Below, one piece after another: positions 43,872 to 53,401 of a stretch of 64,000 nt of DNA. The notes below the pieces were generated by a model. The model searched no databases, had not been told where the DNA came from, and was given only the letters and a program-made list of their open reading frames with translations. Position numbers and translations under genes: made by a program. Numbering within the stretch: the first letter of the stretch is position 1; each line of letters begins with the position of its first letter. Source of the stretch: Alitta virens (lineage: Eukaryota > Annelida > Polychaeta > Phyllodocida > Nereididae). Where the stretch lies: contig OW028584.1 in NCBI GenBank assembly GCA_932294295.1, positions 35,845,969-35,909,968 of the forward strand. Direction: 5' to 3'.

Positions 43872-46800
43872 TCAGTACAATTTCATGAAATGCAGATAAG
43901 CACAATACATGCCAAAGACATAGTCTTGGGGACAAGCAGTGACCTGTTGTTCAACTCTCATGAATAGCTCATCAATAATCTTTTTCTTCTCCTCCTCTGA
44001 CCTCAGGTCTGTTAAGCTGTGAAGAAAGAAGGGTTCGGCCCAGATTCTGAATGGATTTGCGTATCTCTTGGCATATTCTTGTCTTGTGTTGATATCATCT
44101 GTGAATTCAAAAATCATAGAATTTTTCATTATTCTGTAACCTTCAGCTTCCTAACAGCCCGACAGCCACAAAGACAGCTAGACAGACAGAATGATGTTTT
44201 CATCATCACATTGAACATTACAATTATCACAGTATATCTACAACTACACATTACACATCACTATAGTGGCCGAGGAGTACACTTCGCGGTTTTGTGGGGA
44301 GACATACATCCTTCTCACCACGACATTCCCACTTTCGCACCACGACAGTCCCGATTTCGCACCACGAAAGTACCAATTCGTCCCAAGAAAGTACCAACTT
44401 TCGCCTAAAAAAAAACTACCAATTTTCGTACCAGGATCTTAGATCTGCAAAGAACAATGCAGTAGTTGCAATATTAACGGAGTTAATAACAATAAACAAC
44501 GGGCGAGTGGGGCGGGCCGGCAGGTGCCCAAGTCTCTTCTCATGCGGTGTATAGGTGCAATTATCTATGGATGAATTTTTATCTAGAATAATGGTTTATA
44601 CCTTTTAGAAATTTATTTTCTAAAGCTCTTAGTTGTTTTGATATCTGTCTATATTTCTATAGCTTTTAATTTGTATGCAATCTTGAATTGAAAAAGACAC
44701 AGAAGGCTACTAATCTTGTAAGTTATAAAAATCGCGTTTTACATTGGAGGAGGAGGAGGAGGAGGGGGGAGGAGGAGGAGGAGGAGGAGGGGAGGAGGAG
44801 GGGAGGAGGAGGGGAGGAGGAGGGGAGGAGGAGTAGGAGTTACTCGTGCATACCTGTGTGTAGTTAATTGAATTAGCCTTCACTCTCGTGGTGCAAAACA
44901 TACACTGTCTAGGATTGACTCTTTAATAGCTCTTTTGTGGTACGTCACACACTATCACTGTCAGGGAGCGAAGGTTTGTCGTGGTGCGAAGGTTTGTCGT
45001 GGTGCGAAGGTTTGTCGTGGTGCGAAAGTACCTATTATCACGGGGCTACAGTTAAGTTTCATAAAATATGTTTCACTTTAGATGGTTGTTATAAACTACT
45101 AATATAACTGGCTGAAGCTAACTATAACTGGCTGAAGCTAGCTACTTCTGACTACTTCTGGCTAGTAGTTGGCTGACAGCCTAGTGGGCCTACCTCCATC
45201 AAGGTACCCCCTGACAAGTTCACTGACAAATTTCATAAGAACACTGAATTATCTGAAATCTTGAAATTATGAAATCTAATTAATACACTTAGCTGAATAA
45301 AAAAATCTTTACAAATGGAGGTAATTCTCAACTTATGCACCAGATGGAGCTGCATGTATTTCAGATCTGGCACAGATTGTACAGATCACACACTCTCATA
45401 AATGGATGCGCTATGCATGTTGGGGGGAGTAGGCTGATTGTTTAAGGTCTAAATGACGTCTCATTTGTTTACACTGGCATATTATGACATCATTTCATCG
45501 GTTCAATGTTCAGATTGATCAGCCTTTGTTGACGTTGTAAATTGGGTGATAATTTGCTTTGTTCGCACACTAGGACATGTGATTTTGACTATTTTAACTC
45601 AAATTGAAGAAACTTTGCACAGGACAGAGCTATTTCAAATAAAATTTATTATCCACTAGGGGCGTTGAAGTTTGTGCCTACTCCTTCCCGAATGCCCAGC
45701 CTGCCAGGAATTCTGGGGGGAGTAGACGCCGCAGTGTTTACAATGTGAAGTATAGGGAGTGACGCTTCTTGGTAATCTTCTTTGGATCCGGCTTGCAGTA
45801 GACAGCTATAGCAAAACAGTTCCATTTTGTGGCAGGTAGCATTGAATAGCAGAAGTTGACAGCACCCTGTTCTTTGTTACCATGTTGGAGCAAGTGCAAT
45901 ACCTCATTCATGGAATGCATAACAGCTGTCTCTTTCAGTTCATTAATTATATCTAGGAGATAGAAAGCTCTTCGTAGCAGTTGAAGATGAGAAATCAAAA
46001 CCGGGAGAAGTTACAAGCAGAATACCCAAGGCTCAGTTATGGGTCCAGACCTTTGATGTTCGTTTTATACATAAACTACCTCCCGGATAGCCTAGAAAAC
46101 AAAGTTTTTATATTTTGCTGATGACTCCAAATGGTTTCAACTAGCTCGTCAGCTCGTCCAAAAAGTGGTTACTTTAGTTCAACCCAGACAAATGCAAACA
46201 GATGTCCATTAGTAGAAGACCAAACTTCACATCTGATCGTAGAGCACTTATTGACCCGATCCAAAATCTACCAATCGAAATTGTTCCAACTAGTAACAAA
46301 AAGGGTGTTATCATAGATGACAAGCTGACATTCAAGGAACATATTGGAGGGATCATCAAGAAGGCCAACAAATTGAAGGGACTCATCAGAACGACTTTTA
46401 TACACTTGGACAAAGAAATGTTCGCTAGTGAGGAGTCATCAGTATGAAGCCCACACAGCAAGGGAAGCATTAGAAGACTGGAACAGATACAGAGAAATGC
46501 CACAAGACTAGTCAACTGAAAACAAGGTATGAACTATCATCAAAGGCTGAAATACCTGAATCTACCAATATTGCGACATTGAAGGACTCAAGGGGACATG
46601 ATCGTACTGTTAAAAATTTTGCACTGCATCTATGACTCTGAATGCACACCAAGACTGTACTGGATAGAAGGACAAACGAGAGGACATCCACTTAAACTCT
46701 TCAAGACAAGAACCCTGAGATCAGATCTAAAGAGAAATTCTTCCCCATAAGGACGGTTGAAGAGTGGAATAAATTACCAGAAAAAGTGGTAATGGCACAG

Positions 46801-47923
46801 AGTCTTAATGCCTTTAAGAATGCACTAGACAAGTTCTGGGGTCCACAAATGTATCAATTTGATGGCATATGAAACCAGGATGTAGGGCAGCAATACCGGC
46901 CTACTTTTAGAAGTATTAACTGTGACATAAATGAGAGGACCAGTACTAGTAGGGCAGCATCAGAGGCTCAGCTAGCTATAGTATAATATTGAGGGAAACA
47001 AAATGTATATATTGCACAAAATTTTATATACTCAACAGTCAGTCACAAACTATACAGAAGAAAATGGATCTGGAACAGAGGAATACCACCAACTTCTAGA
47101 ACACCTAAAGCTAGGAGACAATGAAGTGTTATTGAAGGAATTTAAAGAGATTACCAGGTTTGCCATTGCTTATCCACTCTTGATACAACGGATATGTCAC
47201 TGGTCTGGTTTCCAAGGTCACCAATCTCAGACCAGCCTTCCAAACTGGAGAGTTTTCATCTTTGAAAGGTACTGCAATTTCTTCCTTGGTTCTCTCATAA
47301 AAACAGATATTTGTGTCGACAAATTCCTCCTAAAAAAGAAAACATTATTATATATATAAGAAGTTATTGCTAATACAGCAGGGCAACATTATAATGGTGA
47401 CTTCAGCAATACCTTTAGAAGGGGTGCATCTATATGTACAATATCAAAGCCTTTGAGCATGCTTTTGTCAGTTTATGAATTTATACATTTTGGGGTGGCA
47501 TAGTGCCTTAGAGTTGCATCATCATATTCAGCATCTTCAGCTAAGTATGGCTAGGCATGCATTTATGTGAATTTAATAGTCAACAAACAATTACAGCATT
47601 AAACATGCAATAACTGCATGACTGACTCTTACCTGCGTGATCAGCCCTTCCTTTGCCATTGTCTGCCAGATTTTGCATAAAAGTGACCATTGAAAGTCTT
47701 CTTTGCGAAATGGGTCATATCCTCCTTTGCCATCATCTGATACAATAATTACCACTGCCTGTCCTCCTACAACAAAAAATTGGATCGCAAGCCTTACATT
47801 GTCCAGGGTCATTATTCGTTCAGGGCCTTTTGGGGTTATTACCACAAGTAAACATACAAGTAAATTCATAACATTTTACCCCATCATGGTGTATTTACCG
47901 ACGACGACCATAAAAGTGTTACA

Positions 47924-47963
<40 letters not shown>

Positions 47964-50900
47964 CGTATATAAATTTGTACCAAAAATAAGTTTATAAATG
48001 AAGAAAACAGAGACTTCAGTAGACACAAAGGTCATTGATAATGGTGATTGCATCACTTGTCAGGACAGTATCAGAAAGCTTATCCCTGACATCTGCTAGT
48101 TCATATACAATCATAGACTTAAGCATATATTGAGTTTTACAGTTTTCCTTGCATGTACGTCTAATGAAATTCTTCATTCCTTTATTATAGACATCAGTTC
48201 TGCTCAATCCAAGCTCACCACAGCAAAATTCGAGGTTGGCCTGAACAGTGACCGGGACCCTGAACAATTCAGTGATGACCTCATCAAAACGAACAACCTC
48301 AGTTGGATGGTTCATAATTGCAGCAACTTATTTCATGAAACAAGAGATGGACATATGCCTTCCACAGAGTCTTGCACATAGCAGCCACAATACCACAAGG
48401 AGTTCAGCATTACATTTTTGTAGAGCCTCCATACTATCCTCAAGTACTTTCTCCAGACCACACAAAGTTGTTCAATTTTGGCAAATCGTTGCAGCAAGCA
48501 CACATAAAAGGTTGAACAATGAATTGACTTTTCAACCCATTGATAGGTTTTTGAAAAATCCTGGAGACAGAAGGACAATGTCATACATCCAACAAAATGT
48601 GGGCCAACATAACATCCATGGCCACTGTTTCTCATTTGTTTAATCAGTACATCTATAGAAATTCCAAAAAGTAAAGGAGAAATCAATCCTCCTTGCTTCA
48701 CACCGTTTTTAACAATGAATGGTTCAGATACATTCCATTGTATTCATATTTTTTTTATTCAGGTACATATTTAGTAAGAATCTGGCATAGAGGGGGTCCC
48801 TGCCTTTATCGTGTAATAATCCAAATAGCTTAGTAAACTCTACCCTGTCAAATAATTTGGTTGCATCCAAGAGGTACACAATGTGTTCAAACTTTTACTT
48901 TTGAATCCAAACTGAAGTGGGTCAGTTCCAAAGACATGGCTTTGTTGGTCTATAATGAGCTTATAAGGGTAAATTGCTCTGTACTTGTCTGATAAATGTG
49001 TCATGTTGCTTTGTTTTGGATTGGGTGACATGGTACCCAACAACAATGTTTCAGGAGTGTAACCATGTACCAGCATTGGTCTAAATAGCATAGACAGAAG
49101 GAAATAAAGCCTATCTGGGCTATGAATAATCGCATCTGAGTCTAAGCCAAGGTACACATCTGTTTTGCCAGCTCTAAGTTTTTTGACCACTTTGAGAAGA
49201 TCTTCTATTGATAATCCATGATTTATAACCTAAGGCTATGATTGCTTTATGCATTCTTTAATTTCAAACAGGCTTGTATCTGAGTATGGGATAGATGAGT
49301 AGAAATCTCTGAATTTATCATGAAAAATTTTCATGATGTCTTCAGCATTGCTTGCACTATCAAAAACACTGGGTATAACTATATTACTTTTGTTGTAGCG
49401 TCTGACCTCTCCTCAGAAGTCACGCTTAATGCTAGTCAAAGATTCAGCCATTTTTTTTAATCCAGTGGTGATGCCAGTGAAGTGCCTCTCTTCTTTTGCC
49501 CTCGACAAAATCATTCCATCAAGGGATTTTGTTTTTGGATCCTCCAGTTCTGGGTATGCACCGTTGTTCTGCTTCAGCAGTTAAACATTAGGTGCTCATC
49601 ACAGTTAACCTTATCACAGGTGATAAGGGCATGATCAACTTCTATATCTAATAGAAGGGAATTCAACGTGTCTTTGTAATGGGCAATGACTCTTTGGTTA
49701 GCTTTGCTGCTCTCTCCTCAAAGTACCTCTCCGCTTTAGGAATACGTATAAGATCTATTGACATGGCACATAGCATACTATCCACGCTGGGCAGAGAGTG
49801 ATAACTTTCAATACAGGAGAACATTTTTTGCGACAACAGATATGGTCCAACAACTGCTGCCACCTGAGGGGTGTTTCATGAAAAGTCTGCGTTAAAGTCA
49901 CCTCCAACCATAACAGCTTTTGATGTTGAATCATTCACCAAACACAGAATTTCACTTAGAGTGTCTACGTGCTGATGAGGCGTTAAACAAGAACACACAC
50001 ACACTTAGGGTGTCTGCAAGCTCTAAGTAACAGTCACCCTGTTTCCTATCATCACATGGAAGATAAACAGACATATAAGTATTCATAATTGCCATTGACC
50101 TGTAAAGATCCAGCACGTATACAAACCAAATTTGGTCAATATGCGATCACCAAAATACAAGTAATCACCCAAACAGAAGTAACAGCACTTTACCGTATCA
50201 TGGGGTAATAACCAGCAAAGTGTTATAACATGATGCTAACACCCTACAGAGCATACAAATCAATTTCGAAGCAAATCCGATCACCCAAGCAGAACTTATA
50301 GCATTTCACCCCATAATGGGTAATGGTAACCATTGAAGTGTTAGAACATGTTGCTAACACCTATAGATTATACAAACCAAATTCGGTGAAATCCAATCCG
50401 CCAAACCGAAGTTAAAGCATTTCACCCCATCATATGGTAATTACAACCATAAAAGTTTCAGAACCCCATCCATGCATAACATCCCCATGGTGGGTGGGTG
50501 GGTGAGTGGATTAGGGCTTTACGTCTTGTATTTCGGCACCTGGTGGGCTAATTAGGACAGGCAGGGACCATGGCAATGAGACGAAGGATGAAACAGCCAT
50601 CCAACATAGACTCAACTGGGAATTAAACCCGGGACCCAGTGGGTGGAAGCCCAGCATGCTACCACTGAGCTAGGCCCCCCACCCTTACATCCCCATGGTA
50701 TGTTCTTCACTCAAGCTTCATCAAATATCATACCCCAGAGTGAGTATTTCTTCCATAGCAGAGCTCAATGAAAGACCTTAGGCAGAAGGTGCTAACACTG
50801 TTAACAACGCTAACAACATCAACAATGCCAACACCAACAATGTCAGCAACACCAACACCAACAACATCAACAATACCAACAACGCCAACAACACCAACAA

Positions 50901-53371
50901 CACCAGTGTGGTGTCTCTGCTCTCCGATTATATTACAGAAAATGCTAAGTTTCATCAGCATGTGAATTTCATCTAGCTCTTTAAATGCATTACAGAAAAT
51001 GCTTAGTTGTAAGAGCATGTGAATTTCATCTAAAAGAATGAAAGGACAAAAAAATAAAAAAACAGACATAGTTACTCCATCAGTTGCTCTCCTTATTAAT
51101 ATAATTTTTTTCTGAACTTCATCTCATGCATCTCATTCCTTAAAATTTTTCATATAAAAAAACAAAAAAACACCAAAAATACCAACAATGCCAACAACAT
51201 CAATAATGCCAACAATGCCAACACCAACAACATTAATAATGCCAACACCAACAACATCAACAATGCCAACACCAAAAATACCAACAATGCCAACAACGCC
51301 ATTTGAGTCACGACAATACCTCGTCTGTTAGACAAACAGACGAGCTAATATTAAATTTTGTGAACTATGTTCTTCCAAATGTTGCATTTAATATAATATT
51401 TGATAAATTTAGGCTCCCCATGCAGCAAACCTTCAGCAAATACCCAGAGATTGAAATAAATTCCCATTGGTATAATTCAGAAAAAATATAACTTTGATAA
51501 ATCATATTTGATAAGGCAAACCTGGTACTAGTTCATGAGAACGATGATTCAAAAAGGTCATCCAATCACTCGCCGCTTGCTCTCTGAACAGCTTCTGTTC
51601 TGTTTCATCAGTATCCAAGAAGTGTACAATGCTGTTCTTCAAGTTACATGGCCTGAAAGGTTGGAATCACAAATAAAGTGATAAAATGCGAAAGACCTTA
51701 ATGGCAAAACTATTATTAACAAATATAACTAAGTAATTCTCCGTTACAATGCAAAACTGCACAACACAATGTATTACCGTTTACTCAGCCAGTGAACTGC
51801 TGTTGAAGAAATGGCAAGATCCACACTTTTTGAAGGAACACACTGCTGGTAAAATCCAGTCCCAATTGCGGCTACATAAACCCCTTTGAAATCTTTCAGA
51901 AATGTGGGTGGTTCAGGGATTATTCCTGGAATATTCAAACCACCATTCAGTAGTGCATTGAAAAAAGTTTGTTGTCATTCATAGAGGATATATCATACCG
52001 TTTTTCTACATTGAACCGCATGATCTTCCATGATTGTACTAGGAATACTATTACTATTTAGTTTGATAAACGTAAAACTAACAATGCAATGATTTATAGT
52101 AGGATATAAAAAGCTAGGAATGTGCACAAGTTGTCAGGCATTTTAGAATAATTTTGGAGTGTAACCTACATTTCTGTATAGCAACGCACTGCATGTGTTT
52201 TGCTAATAGCACAAAATAGTTTGATGTTCACCACTCTAGATTGCTTTACAAAAAGTGTATAAGGTCGTCATTTTGCGATTTGCCTTCTTTGATTGACCAT
52301 GAGCAACTTTGAATCAAGGACCATAAGTCAAAAGTGGCAGGGTGTGTTGTGCATGCTTTCGTGTCTGTTTCTCAAAATCAGTTTCAGGGACCATCCAGGG
52401 AGACATCATATTGATTATGATCACACAATGACACAAATGTCCTACCACACAAACAAAGAGGAATAAGAAGGAATTTGTTTTACCATGAAGCCTATTGAAC
52501 AGGGATTTGAAGTCATTCTCAGCCTGATCCTCATACAATACTTGAACTTCAACGTTTGGGTCGTTTGCTTTCAGATGAGCTGGGATAAAAAAAAAGCATG
52601 CTTGTAAAAATCTTTCTGTCTTATAAATTTAAGATGTCCGGTTTATTAAGACATGGTTTGTGTAAATTAGCTTATTAAAGGTTAATGTCCACATGGGTAG
52701 GGCTACAGGGTAGTTGAAGGTGATTTCATTTTAACCTATGGGGTCATTACCTTCTGTTAGTGTCCACAATGTTATGCATAACACCACAGCATATATACTT
52801 TGTTATAGTTATAGTTATATCCATGCAGTCCATTTGTTAAAGAATTTTTATTTATTTTTTTTATATAATAAATCGTATATATTGGTTTTGCACAAAATGT
52901 TTTCGCTTTGTATTATCAGGTCAAATAAATGCCTTCTTGCTAAATTAAAAAGATGAAAAAACATCCATATCCTCACACAGTTATATATTGATTTATTTCA
53001 CATAATGACGAATGGGCTTACCGATACATTGTCGGATGGTATTCATTGATTGTCCTCCATCGGCTGTGCCATAGTCACAAATAGTGTACAGGCTTTTCTT
53101 GTTGTCAGTTATTTTCTCTACAAAAGCACTTACAATTTATGCAAACAATGTAGCTTTGTCACACCAGTTCACCTTCAGTTTGACGTCTGTCTATCACATA
53201 CATTTATTTTTTCATAATAGCACTATTGTGTGACTTACTCAGTGCAAACTGAACCAAATTCGCAGCTTCATCAAAGATCAGTCTTGCTATAATGGCAATC
53301 TCTACATAATCTCCAGAACCCTCTTTGAATGAAGAAAGATAGATAGGGGAAGTAGATCGTGTGGTGGCCAT
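43872..53371 (-). CDS. SABATH-family SAM-dependent carboxyl methyltransferase, 8 coding exons
   Basis: Exons: 53,371-53,239; 53,117-53,022; 52,579-52,484; 51,925-51,778; 51,652-51,522; 47,766-47,633; 47,329-47,155; 44,098-43,872. All junctions are GT/AG and keep phase, giving about 379 residues, the usual family length. The start has a strong context (ACCATGG), just after a possible 5' UTR acceptor (TTTTTCAG at about 53,388). Family blocks appear in order: N-terminal EGSGDYVEIA (about 17-26); SAM-binding block CDYGTADGGQSMNTI (58-72); ENDFKSLF (97-104), the equivalent of NDFN-x-x-F; FYQQCVPSKSV and SSTAVHWLS (133-156), where the Trp corresponds to a substrate-carboxylate contact in plant enzymes; SDWMTFLNHRSHELVPGG (187-203); EGLI (240-243); and AEPFF (325-329) in the C-terminal helices. 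Known members methylate carboxyl groups (or ring nitrogens) of small molecules; the substrate here cannot be predicted. It has no signal peptide, so it is probably cytosolic. Introns 5 and 7 are long and repeat-filled. Confidence 0.9.
44255..45050. mobile_element. Inverted-repeat (MITE-like) element in intron 7 of the methyltransferase gene
   Basis: The left end (about 44,310-44,405) carries tandem copies of a motif like TTTCGCACCACGA followed by AAGTACC. The right end (about 44,965-45,035) carries the reverse complement three times (GCGAAGGTTTGTCGTGGT). The arms are therefore about 0.6 kb apart and each is built of short subterminal direct repeats. Between them is a long GGA tract. Outer ends (GTGGCCGAGG against GTAGCCCCGTG) match only partly and no target-site duplication was identified, so the exact borders and class are uncertain. 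Confidence 0.6.
44746..44834. repeat. (GGA)n purine tract
   Basis: About 90 bases of almost uninterrupted GGA/GGGGA on the plus strand, inside the inverted-repeat element. It could form G-quadruplex or triplex structures. The proline and serine runs read from it are low-complexity artefacts. Confidence 0.95.
45051..46000. other. Intron 7 sequence with an unrecognised open frame
   Basis: Holds a short tandem duplication of ACTATAACTGGCTGAAGCTA near 45,107. A minus-strand open frame of 86 codons (45,998-45,738) includes the segment QHGNKEQGAVNFCYSMLP and looks less AT-driven than its surroundings. It was not recognised and may be a decayed retroelement or exon remnant. Confidence 0.35.
46005..46875 (+). 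mobile_element. CR1-like non-LTR retrotransposon fragment (RT to C-terminus), degenerate
   Basis: Plus-strand frames, with frameshifts and stops, give the reverse transcriptase order expected of CR1-type LINEs: SVMGPDL and INYLPDSLENKV, then the catalytic FADDSKWF near 46,110. Next come GVIIDDKLTFKEHI and IIKKANKLKGLIRTTF (about 46,300-46,400), LERIQRNATRLV (about 46,480), a LKYLNLP block, RGDMI (about 46,590) and a terminal segment (SLNAFKNALDKFW in about 46,800-46,840). It is 5'-truncated within the RT and lies antisense in intron 7 of the methyltransferase gene. It is not functional. Confidence 0.85.
47871..47924. repeat. Left remnant of an intronic minisatellite
   Basis: CATTTTACCCCATCATGGT and ACCATAAAAGTGTTACAG resemble the 3' part of the repeat unit found at 50,118-50,462. 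The two parts are separated by a LINE, so this is a split piece of the same array. Confidence 0.65.
47924..47957. repeat. (TA)n microsatellite, probable LINE 3' tail
   Basis: About 34 bases of alternating T and A. On the minus strand it directly follows the end of the LINE and an AATAAA, so it probably is the element's 3' tail. Confidence 0.8.
47958..50105 (-). mobile_element. Non-LTR retrotransposon (EN-RT LINE), degenerate, in intron 5
   Basis: Minus strand, read from high to low coordinates. The endonuclease remnant has NTYMSVYLPCDDRKQGDCYL near 50,080-50,020 and the catalytic-type motif VMVGGDFNAD near 49,905, followed by a stop. A linker follows, with SRAKEERHF near 49,490 and a DIMKIFHDKFRDFYSSIPY-like block near 49,330. 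The RT then shows SNMTHLSDKYRAI (about 49,000), QSHVFGTDPLQFGFK (about 48,930) and KQGGLISPLLFGI (about 48,690). The last open segment, 48,315-48,016, reads as the C-terminal region and is followed by AATAAA and a TA tail. Several frameshifts and stops show it is dead. Length is about 2.1 kb, 5'-truncated or decayed at the endonuclease end. Confidence 0.85.
50118..50462. repeat. Minisatellite, about three units of 117-135 bp
   Basis: Units start at ATACAAA at 50,118, 50,253 and 50,370. They share GATCACC, GCATTTCACCCCAT, a GGTAA step, a GTGTTA-like word and GCTAACACC. The first unit carries about 18 extra bases, which duplicate its ATCACC segment. A partial unit lies beyond the LINE at 47,871. 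Confidence 0.8.
50479..50699 (-). mobile_element. tRNA-derived SINE, minus-strand copy with target-site duplication
   Basis: The element body (about 50,492-50,686) is read on the minus strand. It has a tRNA-like head with an A box (TAGCTCAGTGG) and a B box (GGTTTAATTCC, one change from consensus), an anticodon-loop region containing TTCCACC, then a tRNA-unrelated body of about 110 nt ending in a CCA/CAC-rich tail. The flanks are a 13-bp direct repeat, ACATCCCCATGGT, at 50,479-50,491 and 50,687-50,699. It lies in intron 5 of the methyltransferase gene in the same transcriptional direction. Confidence 0.9.
50793..51300. repeat. AAC-type degenerate microsatellites (two blocks)
   Basis: Blocks at about 50,793-50,913 and 51,166-51,300 consist of degenerate CAACAATGCCAACACC-like triplets. 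They are separated by about 250 bp of unique sequence. Threonine- or valine-rich frames read from them are artefacts. Confidence 0.9.
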
Positions 53372-53401
53372 GGTGATCTGGAAATACCTGAAAAACAACA
53401 C

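Noticed and set aside
44710..44901. Proline/serine-rich small protein on the minus strand
   Set aside because: It is the translation of the GGA tract.
47591..47869. NYN/Regnase-like ribonuclease domain
   Set aside because: Read alone, this minus-strand frame resembles the start of such a domain, but the true exon is 47,766-47,633. Joined in phase to its neighbours it matches the HELVPGG to EGLI part of SABATH methyltransferases.
48130..48643. Plus-strand open frames of 83 and 131 codons
   Set aside because: They lie antisense to the LINE reverse transcriptase region, have no partner exons and no recognisable product.
50728..51335. Valine-, leucine- or threonine-rich open frames
   Set aside because: They are read from AAC-type microsatellites in intron 5.
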